The notes beneath the pieces are model-generated. The model did not search any database. It was not told the DNA's origin and was given only the letters and a program-made list of their open reading frames with translations. A stretch of DNA of 11,864 nt from an uncultured Coriobacteriaceae bacterium (GTDB lineage: Bacteria; Actinomycetota; Coriobacteriia; Coriobacteriales; UMGS124): positions 1 to 11,864 of the forward strand of contig USJP01000018.1 in the NCBI GenBank assembly GCA_900555105.1, read 5' to 3'. Below are positions 6,947 through 11,864 of this stretch, one piece after another. The number at the start of each line of letters is the position of its first letter. Within the stretch, counting starts at the first letter, position 1. The position numbers and the translations under genes were made by a program.

Positions 6947-7402
6947 CTATCCCCTATGGTTGGCGCCGATGCATGAACCGGGAGTGAGACCCGTACCCTG
7001 CGAATCGTTGACCAAATCGGCCAGGGAATAGCCGTTGACATAGGCGCTGATGAGCTTGTTGAGGCCCACCCAGAAGGCGTTTGTCTCACAGTCCGCCTGT
7101 CGGGGGCACTCCTCATCGCCCGTCAGACACGACACAGGGGCAGTGGAGCCTTCCGTTGCACGCAGGATCTGACCGGCCGTGATGTCGTCAGCCGACTTTG
7201 CCAGGACATAACCGCCGCCCTGGCCGCGGCTGCCCTCAAGCAAGCCCGCGGCACACAAGGCACGCGCAAGCTGTTCGAGGTACTTGACGGAGATGCCCTG
7301 GCGCTCGCCTATCTCGCGCAAGGCGACGCGACCCTGACCCTGATGGCGGGCGATGTCGATCATCATGCGCATGCCGTAGCGGCCCCTGGTGGAAACAAGC
7401 AT
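6947..7402 (-). CDS. Rrf2-family transcriptional regulator with three conserved-position cysteines
   Basis: DNA-binding regulator of 151 residues. The N-terminus STRGRYGMRMMIDIARH and the winged HTH (VALREIGERQGISVKYLEQLARAL at about 26-49, then GLLEGSRGQGGGYVLAK) are classic Rrf2. Cys92, Cys99 and Cys105 (spacing C-X6-C-X5-C) fall where IscR and related proteins bind an iron-sulfur cluster, so redox, Fe-S, iron or NO sensing is plausible; the ligand cannot be told from sequence, and members of this family also include CymR-like cysteine regulators. It lies 9 bases downstream of the TSCPD gene and 5 bases upstream of the propeller-like gene, and is probably the second gene of a three-gene operon. 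Its start has no good Shine-Dalgarno sequence and is preceded by a small hairpin, suggesting translation coupled to the upstream gene. Confidence 0.93.
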   Translation of the reverse strand: MLVSTRGRYGMRMMIDIARHQGQGRVALREIGERQGISVKYLEQLARALCAAGLLEGSRGQGGGYVLAKSADDITAGQILRATEGSTAPVSCLTGDEECPRQADCETNAFWVGLNKLISAYVNGYSLADLVNDSQGTGLTPGSCIGANHRG

Positions 7403-7403
7403 G

Positions 7404-7417
7404 GCGAGTGCTTACTC
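7404..7417 (-). repeat. Small hairpin covering the Rrf2 gene translation start region
   Basis: CGAGT and ACTCG are perfect 5-bp arms around a 4-base loop, located between the TSCPD stop codon (contained within it) and the Rrf2 ATG at 7402. It occupies the place where a ribosome site would be, and no other good site is visible. Confidence 0.4.
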
Positions 7418-7678
7418 GTTGGCGAGAGCCTGGGCCTCGCGCAGGGCGATGGAAAGCTGGTCAGCGCAAGAGGTGGGGCGGTTGCCGCAGGTATTGCCGG
7501 CAATCTTGCCAACGATCTCGTCAACAGGCGCGCCCTTCACGAGCTTGGCGATGGCCTTGAGGTTGCCGTTGCAGCCATTGGTGAACTCAACGGACTCGAT
7601 GGTCTTGCCGTCGTCGGAAAGAACGACGTGGATGTTGCGGGCGCACACGCCCTTGGGGGTAAAGTCGGTCTCGATCAT
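7412..7678 (-). CDS. Stand-alone TSCPD-domain protein
   Basis: Small cytoplasmic protein of 88 residues resembling the stand-alone TSCPD proteins (TIGR03905-like). This domain is otherwise best known as a C-terminal extension of B12-dependent ribonucleotide reductases; the biochemical role of the free-standing form is not established. Cysteines at 12 (GVCARNI), 36 (TNGCNGNL), 64 (GNTCGNRPTS) and 71 (SCADQL) are in the family's positions and could form a metal site or redox pair; the TSCPD signature itself reads TSCAD here. The open frame extends further upstream, but the ATG at 7678 matches the family N-terminus and has a GAGGGAGAAC ribosome site. It is the first gene of a tight cluster with the Rrf2 regulator (9-base gap). 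Context suggests a thiol-, metal- or Fe-S-linked job, which is inference. Confidence 0.88.
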   Translation of the reverse strand: MIETDFTPKGVCARNIHVVLSDDGKTIESVEFTNGCNGNLKAIAKLVKGAPVDEIVGKIAGNTCGNRPTSCADQLSIALREAQALANE

Positions 7679-7684
7679 GGGTGT

Positions 7685-7691
7685 TCTCCCT
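7685..7691 (-). promoter_or_regulatory. Ribosome binding site fixing the TSCPD start
   Basis: AGGGAGA lies six bases upstream of the ATG at 7678. It supports this start over an in-frame ATG six codons earlier, which itself overlaps the site. Confidence 0.7.
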
Positions 7692-7738
7692 CTCATATAG
7701 GTAGCGCCCGCCCACAAGGTCGGGACACAGTCTGGGTC

Positions 7739-7744
7739 ATTGTA
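7739..7744 (-). promoter_or_regulatory. Possible -10 element for the TSCPD-Rrf2-propeller operon
   Basis: TACAAT on the minus strand, five of six matches to a -10 box, 60 bases upstream of the TSCPD start and downstream of the hairpin that ends the ligase gene. There is no convincing -35 at 16-18 bases, so an activator-dependent or different promoter is possible. Confidence 0.3.
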
Positions 7745-7792
7745 CCTGCAAAGCGGCGCGCATAGACGCATCGCGGCAAACGGACATGAGAA

Positions 7793-7822
7793 GGGGCGCC
7801 CCGCATGTGCGCGAGGCGCCCC
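7793..7822 (-). terminator. Probable terminator of the PaaK-family ligase gene
   Basis: GGGGCGCC (7793-7800) and GGCGCCCC (7815-7822) form a perfect 8-bp GC stem, with a further CGC/GCG pairing inside the loop. It lies 21 bases past the ligase stop codon. On the minus strand it is followed by TTCTCATG, so the U-tract is poor, but stem strength and position support transcription termination. Confidence 0.55.
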
Positions 7823-7843
7823 CAAAACCCGATGCAGCCCGCC

Positions 7844-9082
7844 TTAGTAGCGGTTGTCGTAGATACGCGTGGACTTTTTCTCCGAACGGGGAAGGTCGCC
7901 GATGCTCACGGCCTTGGGCACGATGGTGACGCCGATGCGGTTCTTGAACGTCTCGACCATCGTGGCCTCGATATCGCGACGCACAAGCGGGTCGGCGGAG
8001 TCGCACTCGAAGTAGACGGTCATGATGTCCTTGCCAGCAAGGTGGTCGATCATGACCTGGTACTCGCTACTCACGCCGTCAACAGCGGCACAGACCTCCT
8101 CCACCTGGGCGGGGAACATGTTGACGCCCTTGACCTTGAACATGTCGTCGGTACGGCCCACAAGCTGGGAGATGCGGGTGTGCTCGCATCCGCACTGGCA
8201 CTCGCCGGGGATGATGCTCGACAGGTCGTGCGTGCGGTAGCGAATGAGCGGCGCGCCTTCCTTGACGAGCGTGGTGATCACGAGCTCGCCCACCTCACCG
8301 TCGGGCAAGTTCTTGCCCGTCTTGGGGTCGACGACCTCCACGTACACATAGTCGTCCCACACATGGATGCCGCAGTCATAGTCGCAGCTCACGCCCACGC
8401 CCGGGCCATAAATCTCGGTGAGACCGTAAATGTCGTAGAGCTTCACGCCCAGCTCGTCGGCGATGCGCTCGCGCATCTTCTTGCCCCAGCGCTCGGAGCC
8501 AATAAGACCCTTCGTGAGGGCGAGCTTGTCGCGGATGCCTTCCTGGGCGATGCGCTCGGCGAGAAGCAGGGCGTACGACGAGGTGGCGCACAGCACGGTG
8601 GACTGCAGGTCCTCCATCATGCGCAGCTGCTTCTCGGTGTTGCCCGGGCCCATGGGGATGGCCATGGCACCCATGCGCTCGGCACCGAGTTGGAAGCCGA
8701 TGCCTGCAGTCCACAGGCCATAACCAGGAGTGATGTGGATGCGGTCTTTGTTGGTGCAGCCGATGGCACGGTAGCAGCGGGCGAACATCTCGGTCCAGTC
8801 GTCAACGTCCTTCTGGGTGTAAGGAATGATGACGGGGGTGCCGGTCGTGCCCGAAGAGGAGTGAATGCGAACGACTTCTTCGTCGGGAACCGCCTGGATT
8901 CCCAGGGGATACGCCTCGCGCAGGTCTGCCTTCTCGGAGAAGGGAAGCTTCTCGAAGTCCTCCTGCGTGCGGATGGTAGACATATCGATGCCCGCGAACT
9001 TCTTGGCATAGAACGGACTACGCTCCTGAATGGTCGCAAGCTCTTTGAGGATGGCGTCCAGCTGGAACGGCTTCATCTTCAT
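7844..9082 (-). CDS. Phenylacetate-CoA ligase family enzyme (PaaK-like)
   Basis: AMP-forming acyl/aryl-CoA ligase of 412 residues, close to the family's usual 430. It is expected to activate an aromatic acid such as phenylacetate or indoleacetate to the adenylate and then the CoA thioester in the cytoplasm. Visible motifs: ATP-binding SSSGTTGTP at 75-83, GYGLWTAGIGF at 120-130, YGLTE at 219-223, RYRTHDLS at 281-288 in place of the usual RTGD, the C-terminal hinge region GRTDDMFKVKGVNMFP at 309-324, and the terminal lysine-bearing EKKSTRIYDNR. Cysteines at 233, 237, 295, 297 and 299 may form a structural metal site. A GAAAGGGGAT ribosome site precedes the ATG; a second ATG two codons later is possible. 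No indolepyruvate oxidoreductase (iorAB) or other aromatic-degradation gene adjoins, so substrate and pathway stay open. It appears to be a single-gene transcript. Confidence 0.93.
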   Translation of the reverse strand: MKMKPFQLDAILKELATIQERSPFYAKKFAGIDMSTIRTQEDFEKLPFSEKADLREAYPLGIQAVPDEEVVRIHSSSGTTGTPVIIPYTQKDVDDWTEMFARCYRAIGCTNKDRIHITPGYGLWTAGIGFQLGAERMGAMAIPMGPGNTEKQLRMMEDLQSTVLCATSSYALLLAERIAQEGIRDKLALTKGLIGSERWGKKMRERIADELGVKLYDIYGLTEIYGPGVGVSCDYDCGIHVWDDYVYVEVVDPKTGKNLPDGEVGELVITTLVKEGAPLIRYRTHDLSSIIPGECQCGCEHTRISQLVGRTDDMFKVKGVNMFPAQVEEVCAAVDGVSSEYQVMIDHLAGKDIMTVYFECDSADPLVRRDIEATMVETFKNRIGVTIVPKAVSIGDLPRSEKKSTRIYDNRY

Positions 9083-9132
9083 GCGGGTATCCCCTTTCTA
9101 TGGTCGGTGTGCGTCTCTTGCGCATGGCATGC

Positions 9133-9138
9133 ACTATA
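9133..9138 (-). promoter_or_regulatory. Candidate -10 of the PaaK-family gene promoter
   Basis: TATAGT on the minus strand, five of six matches to the -10 consensus, 50 bases upstream of the ligase start. The best -35-like sequence, TTGGTG (rc of 9159-9164), is 20 bases away, longer than ideal, and lies inside the inverted repeat at 9154-9165. Confidence 0.4.
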
Positions 9139-9153
9139 GCGTATCCGGCGGCG

Positions 9154-9165
9154 CTTGGCACCAAG
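9154..9165. repeat. Inverted repeat CTTGG-CA-CCAAG, candidate operator
   Basis: Perfect 5-bp arms with a 2-base centre in the divergent intergenic region, overlapping the possible -35 of the ligase promoter. A similar, imperfect copy (CTTGG-CT-CAAAG, 10 of 12 bases identical) lies at 9250-9261 just before the HTH regulator start. Confidence 0.4.
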
Positions 9166-9228
9166 AAGCACGCGCGGCCGCTTGCGGCCATCGGCAGACG
9201 GATGGGCTCACCGCATGATGTGGGAACG

Positions 9229-9234
9229 TATACT
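9229..9234 (+). promoter_or_regulatory. Candidate -10 of the HTH regulator-lipoprotein operon
   Basis: TATACT, five of six matches to the -10 consensus, 37 bases upstream of the regulator's ATG at 9271. No good -35 hexamer is visible at standard spacing, so the promoter may need an activator. Confidence 0.4.
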
Positions 9235-9249
9235 GATGGCAACAAGAAT

Positions 9250-9261
9250 CTTGGCTCAAAG
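9250..9261. repeat. Second, imperfect copy of the candidate operator
   Basis: CTTGGCTCAAAG matches 10 of the 12 bases of the inverted repeat at 9154-9165. It sits downstream of the candidate -10 and touches the regulator's ribosome binding site, a position where a bound repressor could block expression. Confidence 0.3.
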
Positions 9262-9267
9262 GGGGAT
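9258..9267 (+). promoter_or_regulatory. Ribosome binding site fixing the HTH regulator start
   Basis: AAAGGGGGAT, with the G-run ending five bases before the ATG at 9271. It selects this start over an upstream extension of 57 codons that lacks any family-like sequence and runs back through the promoter region. Confidence 0.75.
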
Positions 9268-9270
9268 ACC

Positions 9271-11064
9271 ATGGAGTTCTCGCAGGTGTTGCGGCGTTGC
9301 ATGGATGAGGCCGGCTGCACGGGCAAAGAGCTGGCACAAGCCTGCGGTATGTCTGCCTCCACAGTAAGCCGCTACCTTGCCGGCACGCGCACGCCCGACG
9401 CGGGGTCGCTTCCGGCGCGGGAGATTGCGCTTGCCCTGTGCGAGCTGGCACAGGAGAAGGGCCGCGTGCTCGACGCCGACAAGATATGTGAGGCACTGCT
9501 TGCAGGCTCGCGCAGCCAGACCCCGCAGGGGGCGGGCGCCAAGCTCACAGCCCTACTCGATGCCTTCGGTGTGACGCGCGCCAAGCTTGCTGAGGCGCTG
9601 GGATACAGCCCCTCCTACATCTCCCGCGTGTGTTCCCAGACCCGCAACGTCTCGAACTTCGACGAGTTCGCCCAGGCAGCGGGCACATTCTTTGCCGAGA
9701 GGGCACTTGGCGCAAACGCGCAGGACGCATTGCTTGCCTTGTGCAAAGGGGCGACCGGACCTGACGGGGACGTTGTTTCCGAGATGGACATGCAAGGCGA
9801 AAGTGCCTTGAAGGCGCTCGCCACACTCACATCGGCTTGGCTGCAAGCCGAGCAGGACGCACAGCCCCAATCGAGCATCGAGCCGTTCCTGCGCAAGCTC
9901 GACACGTTCAACCTCGACACATACCTGGCGGCAATGCAGGCGGCACGCGTACAAGAAGAGGCTGCAGGCAAGGTTGGCGAGGAGGCGCAAAAGAGCGCCG
10001 CGACGGAAGCGCTCTACACCTTCTATGCAGGCGTCGACGGCTTTTGCCAGGCCGAGCTGGACTTTCTCGCCACTGCGGCAACCGAGCCCGCAGGCAGTTC
10101 CGTCGTCATGTTCTCTGACATGCCGATGCAAGACAAAATGCAGGCCAAGCCCGAGTTTCCTGCTCGATGGATAGCCGCCCTCGCGGTGCTGCTGTGCACA
10201 GGACACCCCATCGACAACATACACAACGTGGGACGCGGCCTGCCCGAAATGATGCTCGGACTTGAGGCCTGGCTTCCCCTGTATATGACAGGCATGGTGC
10301 GGCCTTACTACCTGCCCTCGCAGCCAACGGGGCCGTTCGCGCACCTCGTGCGCTCGTCGCAGACAGCGGCGCTCGAAGGCCAGGCCATTGCGGGCGCCTA
10401 CGAACACGTGGGCTGCCAGCTTTTCCGCGACGAGGGGACGGTCGCTCATTTCAGACAGCGCGCAAACGACTTGCTTGCGACCGCCAAGCCCCTCGCAAAC
10501 GTCTATACCGTGCAGCAAGCGGGCGAGCTGGCCGCTTTCCTGATGCATGAGGCTGCGCAAAGCGGCGAGCGCATGCACGCCATGTCGGCGCCTCCCCTCT
10601 ATACCATGAGTGAAGAGCTGCTCGAAGAGGCGATTGCCGCCTCAACACTCGACGAGGCGGAAGCACAGCGGGTTCGTATGGCGCGTGCGGCACAGCTTGC
10701 ACGCGCCGAAAGCGAGCTCGCCCACGGCGAGACCGTCGTCACCATATCGCGTGTAGACGAGAGCAACCTCGGCGCCGCCTCCGCCCACCTGGCACTGGGC
10801 GAGGCGTTTTGCGCACACAGCGTTCCCTACGGCGCTCAAACCTACCGCAAGCACATCGAACAGACCGAGGCGTTCGCGGCGGCACACCCTACATGGCACC
10901 TCTCATGGGGACCTGACCTGGGCTTTCGCAACATTCAAATCACTGTGCGCCCGGATGCCTGGGTACTCGTGTCCAAGAACACCTCCCCCGCGGTGCACTT
11001 TGTCTTGCGCCACAAAAAGATGGTGGAGGCGTTTGAGCGCTTCGAGATGCCCGTCGTGAAATAG
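9271..11064 (+). CDS. Large regulator with two tandem helix-turn-helix domains and an uncharacterised C-terminal region
   Basis: Predicted cytoplasmic DNA-binding protein of 597 residues. An XRE/Cro-CI-like HTH lies at about 4-40 (GKELAQACGMSASTVSRYLAG, turn near Gly26). A second HTH at about 91-125 (VTRAKLAEALGYSPSYISRV) follows a helical linker. Residues 170-270 are mostly helical and Ala/Gln-rich. The C-terminal part holds distinctive blocks that look conserved: GHPIDNIHNVGRGLPEMMLGLEAWLP (starting near 311), PPLYTMSEELLEEAI (441-455), VVTISRVDESNLGAASAHLALG (starting near 489), FRNIQITV (552-559) and WVLVSKNTSPAVHFVLRHKKM (starting near 564). I recall similar large HTH proteins in gut Firmicutes and Coriobacteria, but know no established function; this needs a database check. 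No membrane helix or catalytic signature is obvious. The lipoprotein gene follows after 10 bases, its ribosome site overlapping this stop codon. The RBS-supported ATG at 9271 is the chosen start. Confidence 0.9.
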   Translation: MEFSQVLRRCMDEAGCTGKELAQACGMSASTVSRYLAGTRTPDAGSLPAREIALALCELAQEKGRVLDADKICEALLAGSRSQTPQGAGAKLTALLDAFGVTRAKLAEALGYSPSYISRVCSQTRNVSNFDEFAQAAGTFFAERALGANAQDALLALCKGATGPDGDVVSEMDMQGESALKALATLTSAWLQAEQDAQPQSSIEPFLRKLDTFNLDTYLAAMQAARVQEEAAGKVGEEAQKSAATEALYTFYAGVDGFCQAELDFLATAATEPAGSSVVMFSDMPMQDKMQAKPEFPARWIAALAVLLCTGHPIDNIHNVGRGLPEMMLGLEAWLPLYMTGMVRPYYLPSQPTGPFAHLVRSSQTAALEGQAIAGAYEHVGCQLFRDEGTVAHFRQRANDLLATAKPLANVYTVQQAGELAAFLMHEAAQSGERMHAMSAPPLYTMSEELLEEAIAASTLDEAEAQRVRMARAAQLARAESELAHGETVVTISRVDESNLGAASAHLALGEAFCAHSVPYGAQTYRKHIEQTEAFAAAHPTWHLSWGPDLGFRNIQITVRPDAWVLVSKNTSPAVHFVLRHKKMVEAFERFEMPVVK

Positions 11065-11069
11065 GAGGT
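11063..11069 (+). promoter_or_regulatory. Consensus ribosome binding site of the lipoprotein gene
   Basis: AGGAGGT is a perfect anti-Shine-Dalgarno match, overlapping the TAG stop of the regulator gene and ending five bases before the ATG at 11075. It indicates strong initiation and translational coupling within the operon. Confidence 0.85.
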
Positions 11070-11074
11070 CGACA

Positions 11075-11644
11075 ATGAAACGGAACAACGAGCGCACGCT
11101 TGCCTTCGAGGCCACCGCCTGCATGTCGACCCTGCTCATCGCCGGATGCCTTGCTGGCTGCACGCCGGACAATGCAGGACAGCCGCAGCAAGCAGGAGGC
11201 GAGGGGGCGGCAAGCTTGAGCACGCAAGCCAAACAGGACACCAAGGCAGAGCAGGACGCCCAAAGTAAGCAAGACGCCCCAAACGCTCAGACCGTCCAGA
11301 CTGACCAGGGCATTCAAGCCAGCGGCGACCAAACCGGACAGACCACTCAAGCAGCCAAAGCGGTTGCCCTGGAGCACATCGAGGCTCACGAGACGCTGCA
11401 GACCCACACCGTGAAGAGCGCCGACCTTGCCCAGAAGATCTATGAGGCATATCTGAAGGGCGAAGTGGGCGACACCGTAGACATGATTTCGAGCGACTAC
11501 GACGACACGCTCGTCTTCTCACTTGATGACGGCTCGACGCTCACGGTGGAGTTCAACGCCCACAACCTGCGCGACGGCGACACCTACCGCGCCTTCGACG
11601 ACAAGGGAGGCCTGTGGAAGCTGCTCGCCGAAATGAGCGACTAG
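11075..11644 (+). CDS. Small secreted lipoprotein with a Gln/Asp-rich repeat linker
   Basis: Predicted lipoprotein of 189 residues, function unknown. The N-terminus MKRNNER is basic and is followed by a hydrophobic stretch ending in two overlapping lipobox candidates, LIAGC (Cys25) and LAGC (Cys29); Cys29 is the better site because mature sequence TPDN follows. A glutamate at residue 12 inside the hydrophobic segment is unusual for a signal peptide. Residues about 30-95 are a low-complexity Gln/Asp/Ala/Thr linker with hexamer-like units (AKQDTK, AEQDAQ, SKQDAP). The C-terminal 90 residues look folded: a helical ADLAQKIYEAYLKGE near 116-130, then a strand-rich acidic part with DYDDTLVFSLDDGSTLTVEF, ending WKLLAEMSD. 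This part may be a small PepSY- or Sla-like alpha/beta domain, but I cannot name it. It lies 10 bases after the HTH regulator gene and shares its transcript. It converges on the right-edge gene with only 14 bases between stops and no visible terminator. Confidence 0.85.
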   Translation: MKRNNERTLAFEATACMSTLLIAGCLAGCTPDNAGQPQQAGGEGAASLSTQAKQDTKAEQDAQSKQDAPNAQTVQTDQGIQASGDQTGQTTQAAKAVALEHIEAHETLQTHTVKSADLAQKIYEAYLKGEVGDTVDMISSDYDDTLVFSLDDGSTLTVEFNAHNLRDGDTYRAFDDKGGLWKLLAEMSD

Positions 11645-11658
11645 CCTGATTAAGCCAT

Positions 11659-11864
11659 CTAGCCGCGCAGTTCCTTGGCTGCATACTCGGCCATGGTTTC
11701 CCAAAACGCACGGGCGAGCGGCGACAGCGCGACTCCGGGGCGACGGATGGCATAGCTGCCGAACTTGTCGGCGTCTTCCATATCGAACGGTACGAGCCGC
11801 GTTGTGAGGCACGTGCCATCGGGCGCGGGCGTGCACCCAAACGTCAGTGCCGAGGATTGCACGC
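11659..11864 (-). CDS. C-terminal fragment of a probable LysR-type regulator (runs off right edge)
   Basis: The frame is open from the right edge of the window to a TAG at 11661-11659, giving 68 codons of the C-terminus only. The tail, with LVPFDMEDADKFGSYAIRRP near its middle and VALSPLARAFWETMAEYA close to the end, resembles the last strand and helix of a LysR-type effector-binding domain, where a basic Arg-Arg-Pro segment precedes a final helix starting near SPLARAF. The HTH domain lies beyond the window, so the family call is tentative; another periplasmic-binding-protein-like fold is possible. It converges on the lipoprotein gene with a 14-base gap and no obvious intervening terminator, so the two transcripts may overlap. 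The target genes cannot be judged. Confidence 0.65.
   Translation of the reverse strand, partial: VQSSALTFGCTPAPDGTCLTTRLVPFDMEDADKFGSYAIRRPGVALSPLARAFWETMAEYAAKELRG

Noticed and set aside
7805..9139. 444-codon open frame on the plus strand
   Set aside because: It is antisense to the PaaK-family ligase and has shadow-frame composition; the ligase frame carries the SSSGTTGTP motif.
9100..9270. 57-codon N-terminal extension of the HTH regulator
   Set aside because: It passes through the divergent promoter region and lacks a ribosome site, whereas the ATG at 9271 has AAAGGGGGAT at correct spacing and starts just before the first HTH.
9553..10578. 341-codon open frame on the minus strand
   Set aside because: It is antisense to the tandem-HTH regulator, lacks a ribosome site, and is rich in Cys/His/Arg as expected for a shadow frame.
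11645..11658. Bidirectional terminator between the lipoprotein and the right-edge gene
   Set aside because: Only 14 bases separate the stops and no stable inverted repeat or T-run is present.
1..11864. Mobile element, prophage, CRISPR or defence island
   Set aside because: No transposase, integrase, phage or Cas-like proteins, no regular direct repeats with spacers, and composition looks even across the window.

Overview
The window is GC-rich (low sixties percent by eye), has compact bacterial gene spacing, uses Shine-Dalgarno starts throughout and shows no plasmid, phage or insertion-sequence hallmarks. A long-form PurL of the clostridial/coriobacterial type, an orphan PaaK-family ligase, a stand-alone TSCPD protein, an Rrf2 regulator and a large double-HTH regulator together suggest a chromosomal segment of an anaerobic, gut-type high-GC actinobacterium. 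Coriobacteriia (Collinsella/Olsenella/Atopobium relatives) is my best guess. That assignment is inference; no rRNA or tRNA gene is present to confirm it.

Layout. Bases 1-9082 hold nine genes, all on the minus strand. In transcription order (right to left) they are: a phenylacetate-CoA-ligase-family enzyme (9082-7844); a tight cluster of TSCPD protein, Rrf2 regulator and a beta-propeller-like acidic protein (7678-5721); an OmpR-type response regulator and its sensor histidine kinase (5608-3301), separated by a strong intrinsic terminator; purC (3175-2288); a small two-helix membrane protein translationally coupled to purC (2288-1476); and the N-terminal 446 codons of purL, which runs off the left edge. 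After a 188-base divergent intergenic region, bases 9271-11644 hold a plus-strand two-gene operon: a 597-residue protein with two N-terminal helix-turn-helix units and an uncharacterised C-terminal region, followed by a small lipoprotein. A convergent minus-strand gene, probably the C-terminus of a LysR-type regulator, runs off the right edge.

How the genes work together. purC and purL encode steps of de novo purine synthesis, with an unexplained membrane protein lodged between them. The response regulator and kinase form a two-component system of unknown stimulus. The TSCPD-Rrf2-propeller cluster looks like a small redox or Fe-S-responsive unit, since the Rrf2 protein keeps three cysteines in the usual cluster-binding region. 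The HTH-lipoprotein operon may couple an envelope signal to transcription. The last two proposals are inferences from domain content and spacing.

Most novel material: the tandem-HTH regulator plus lipoprotein operon with a pair of similar inverted repeats upstream, and the TSCPD-Rrf2-propeller operon. No gene-free stretch exceeds 188 bases, and I saw no CRISPR array, RNA gene or mobile element.
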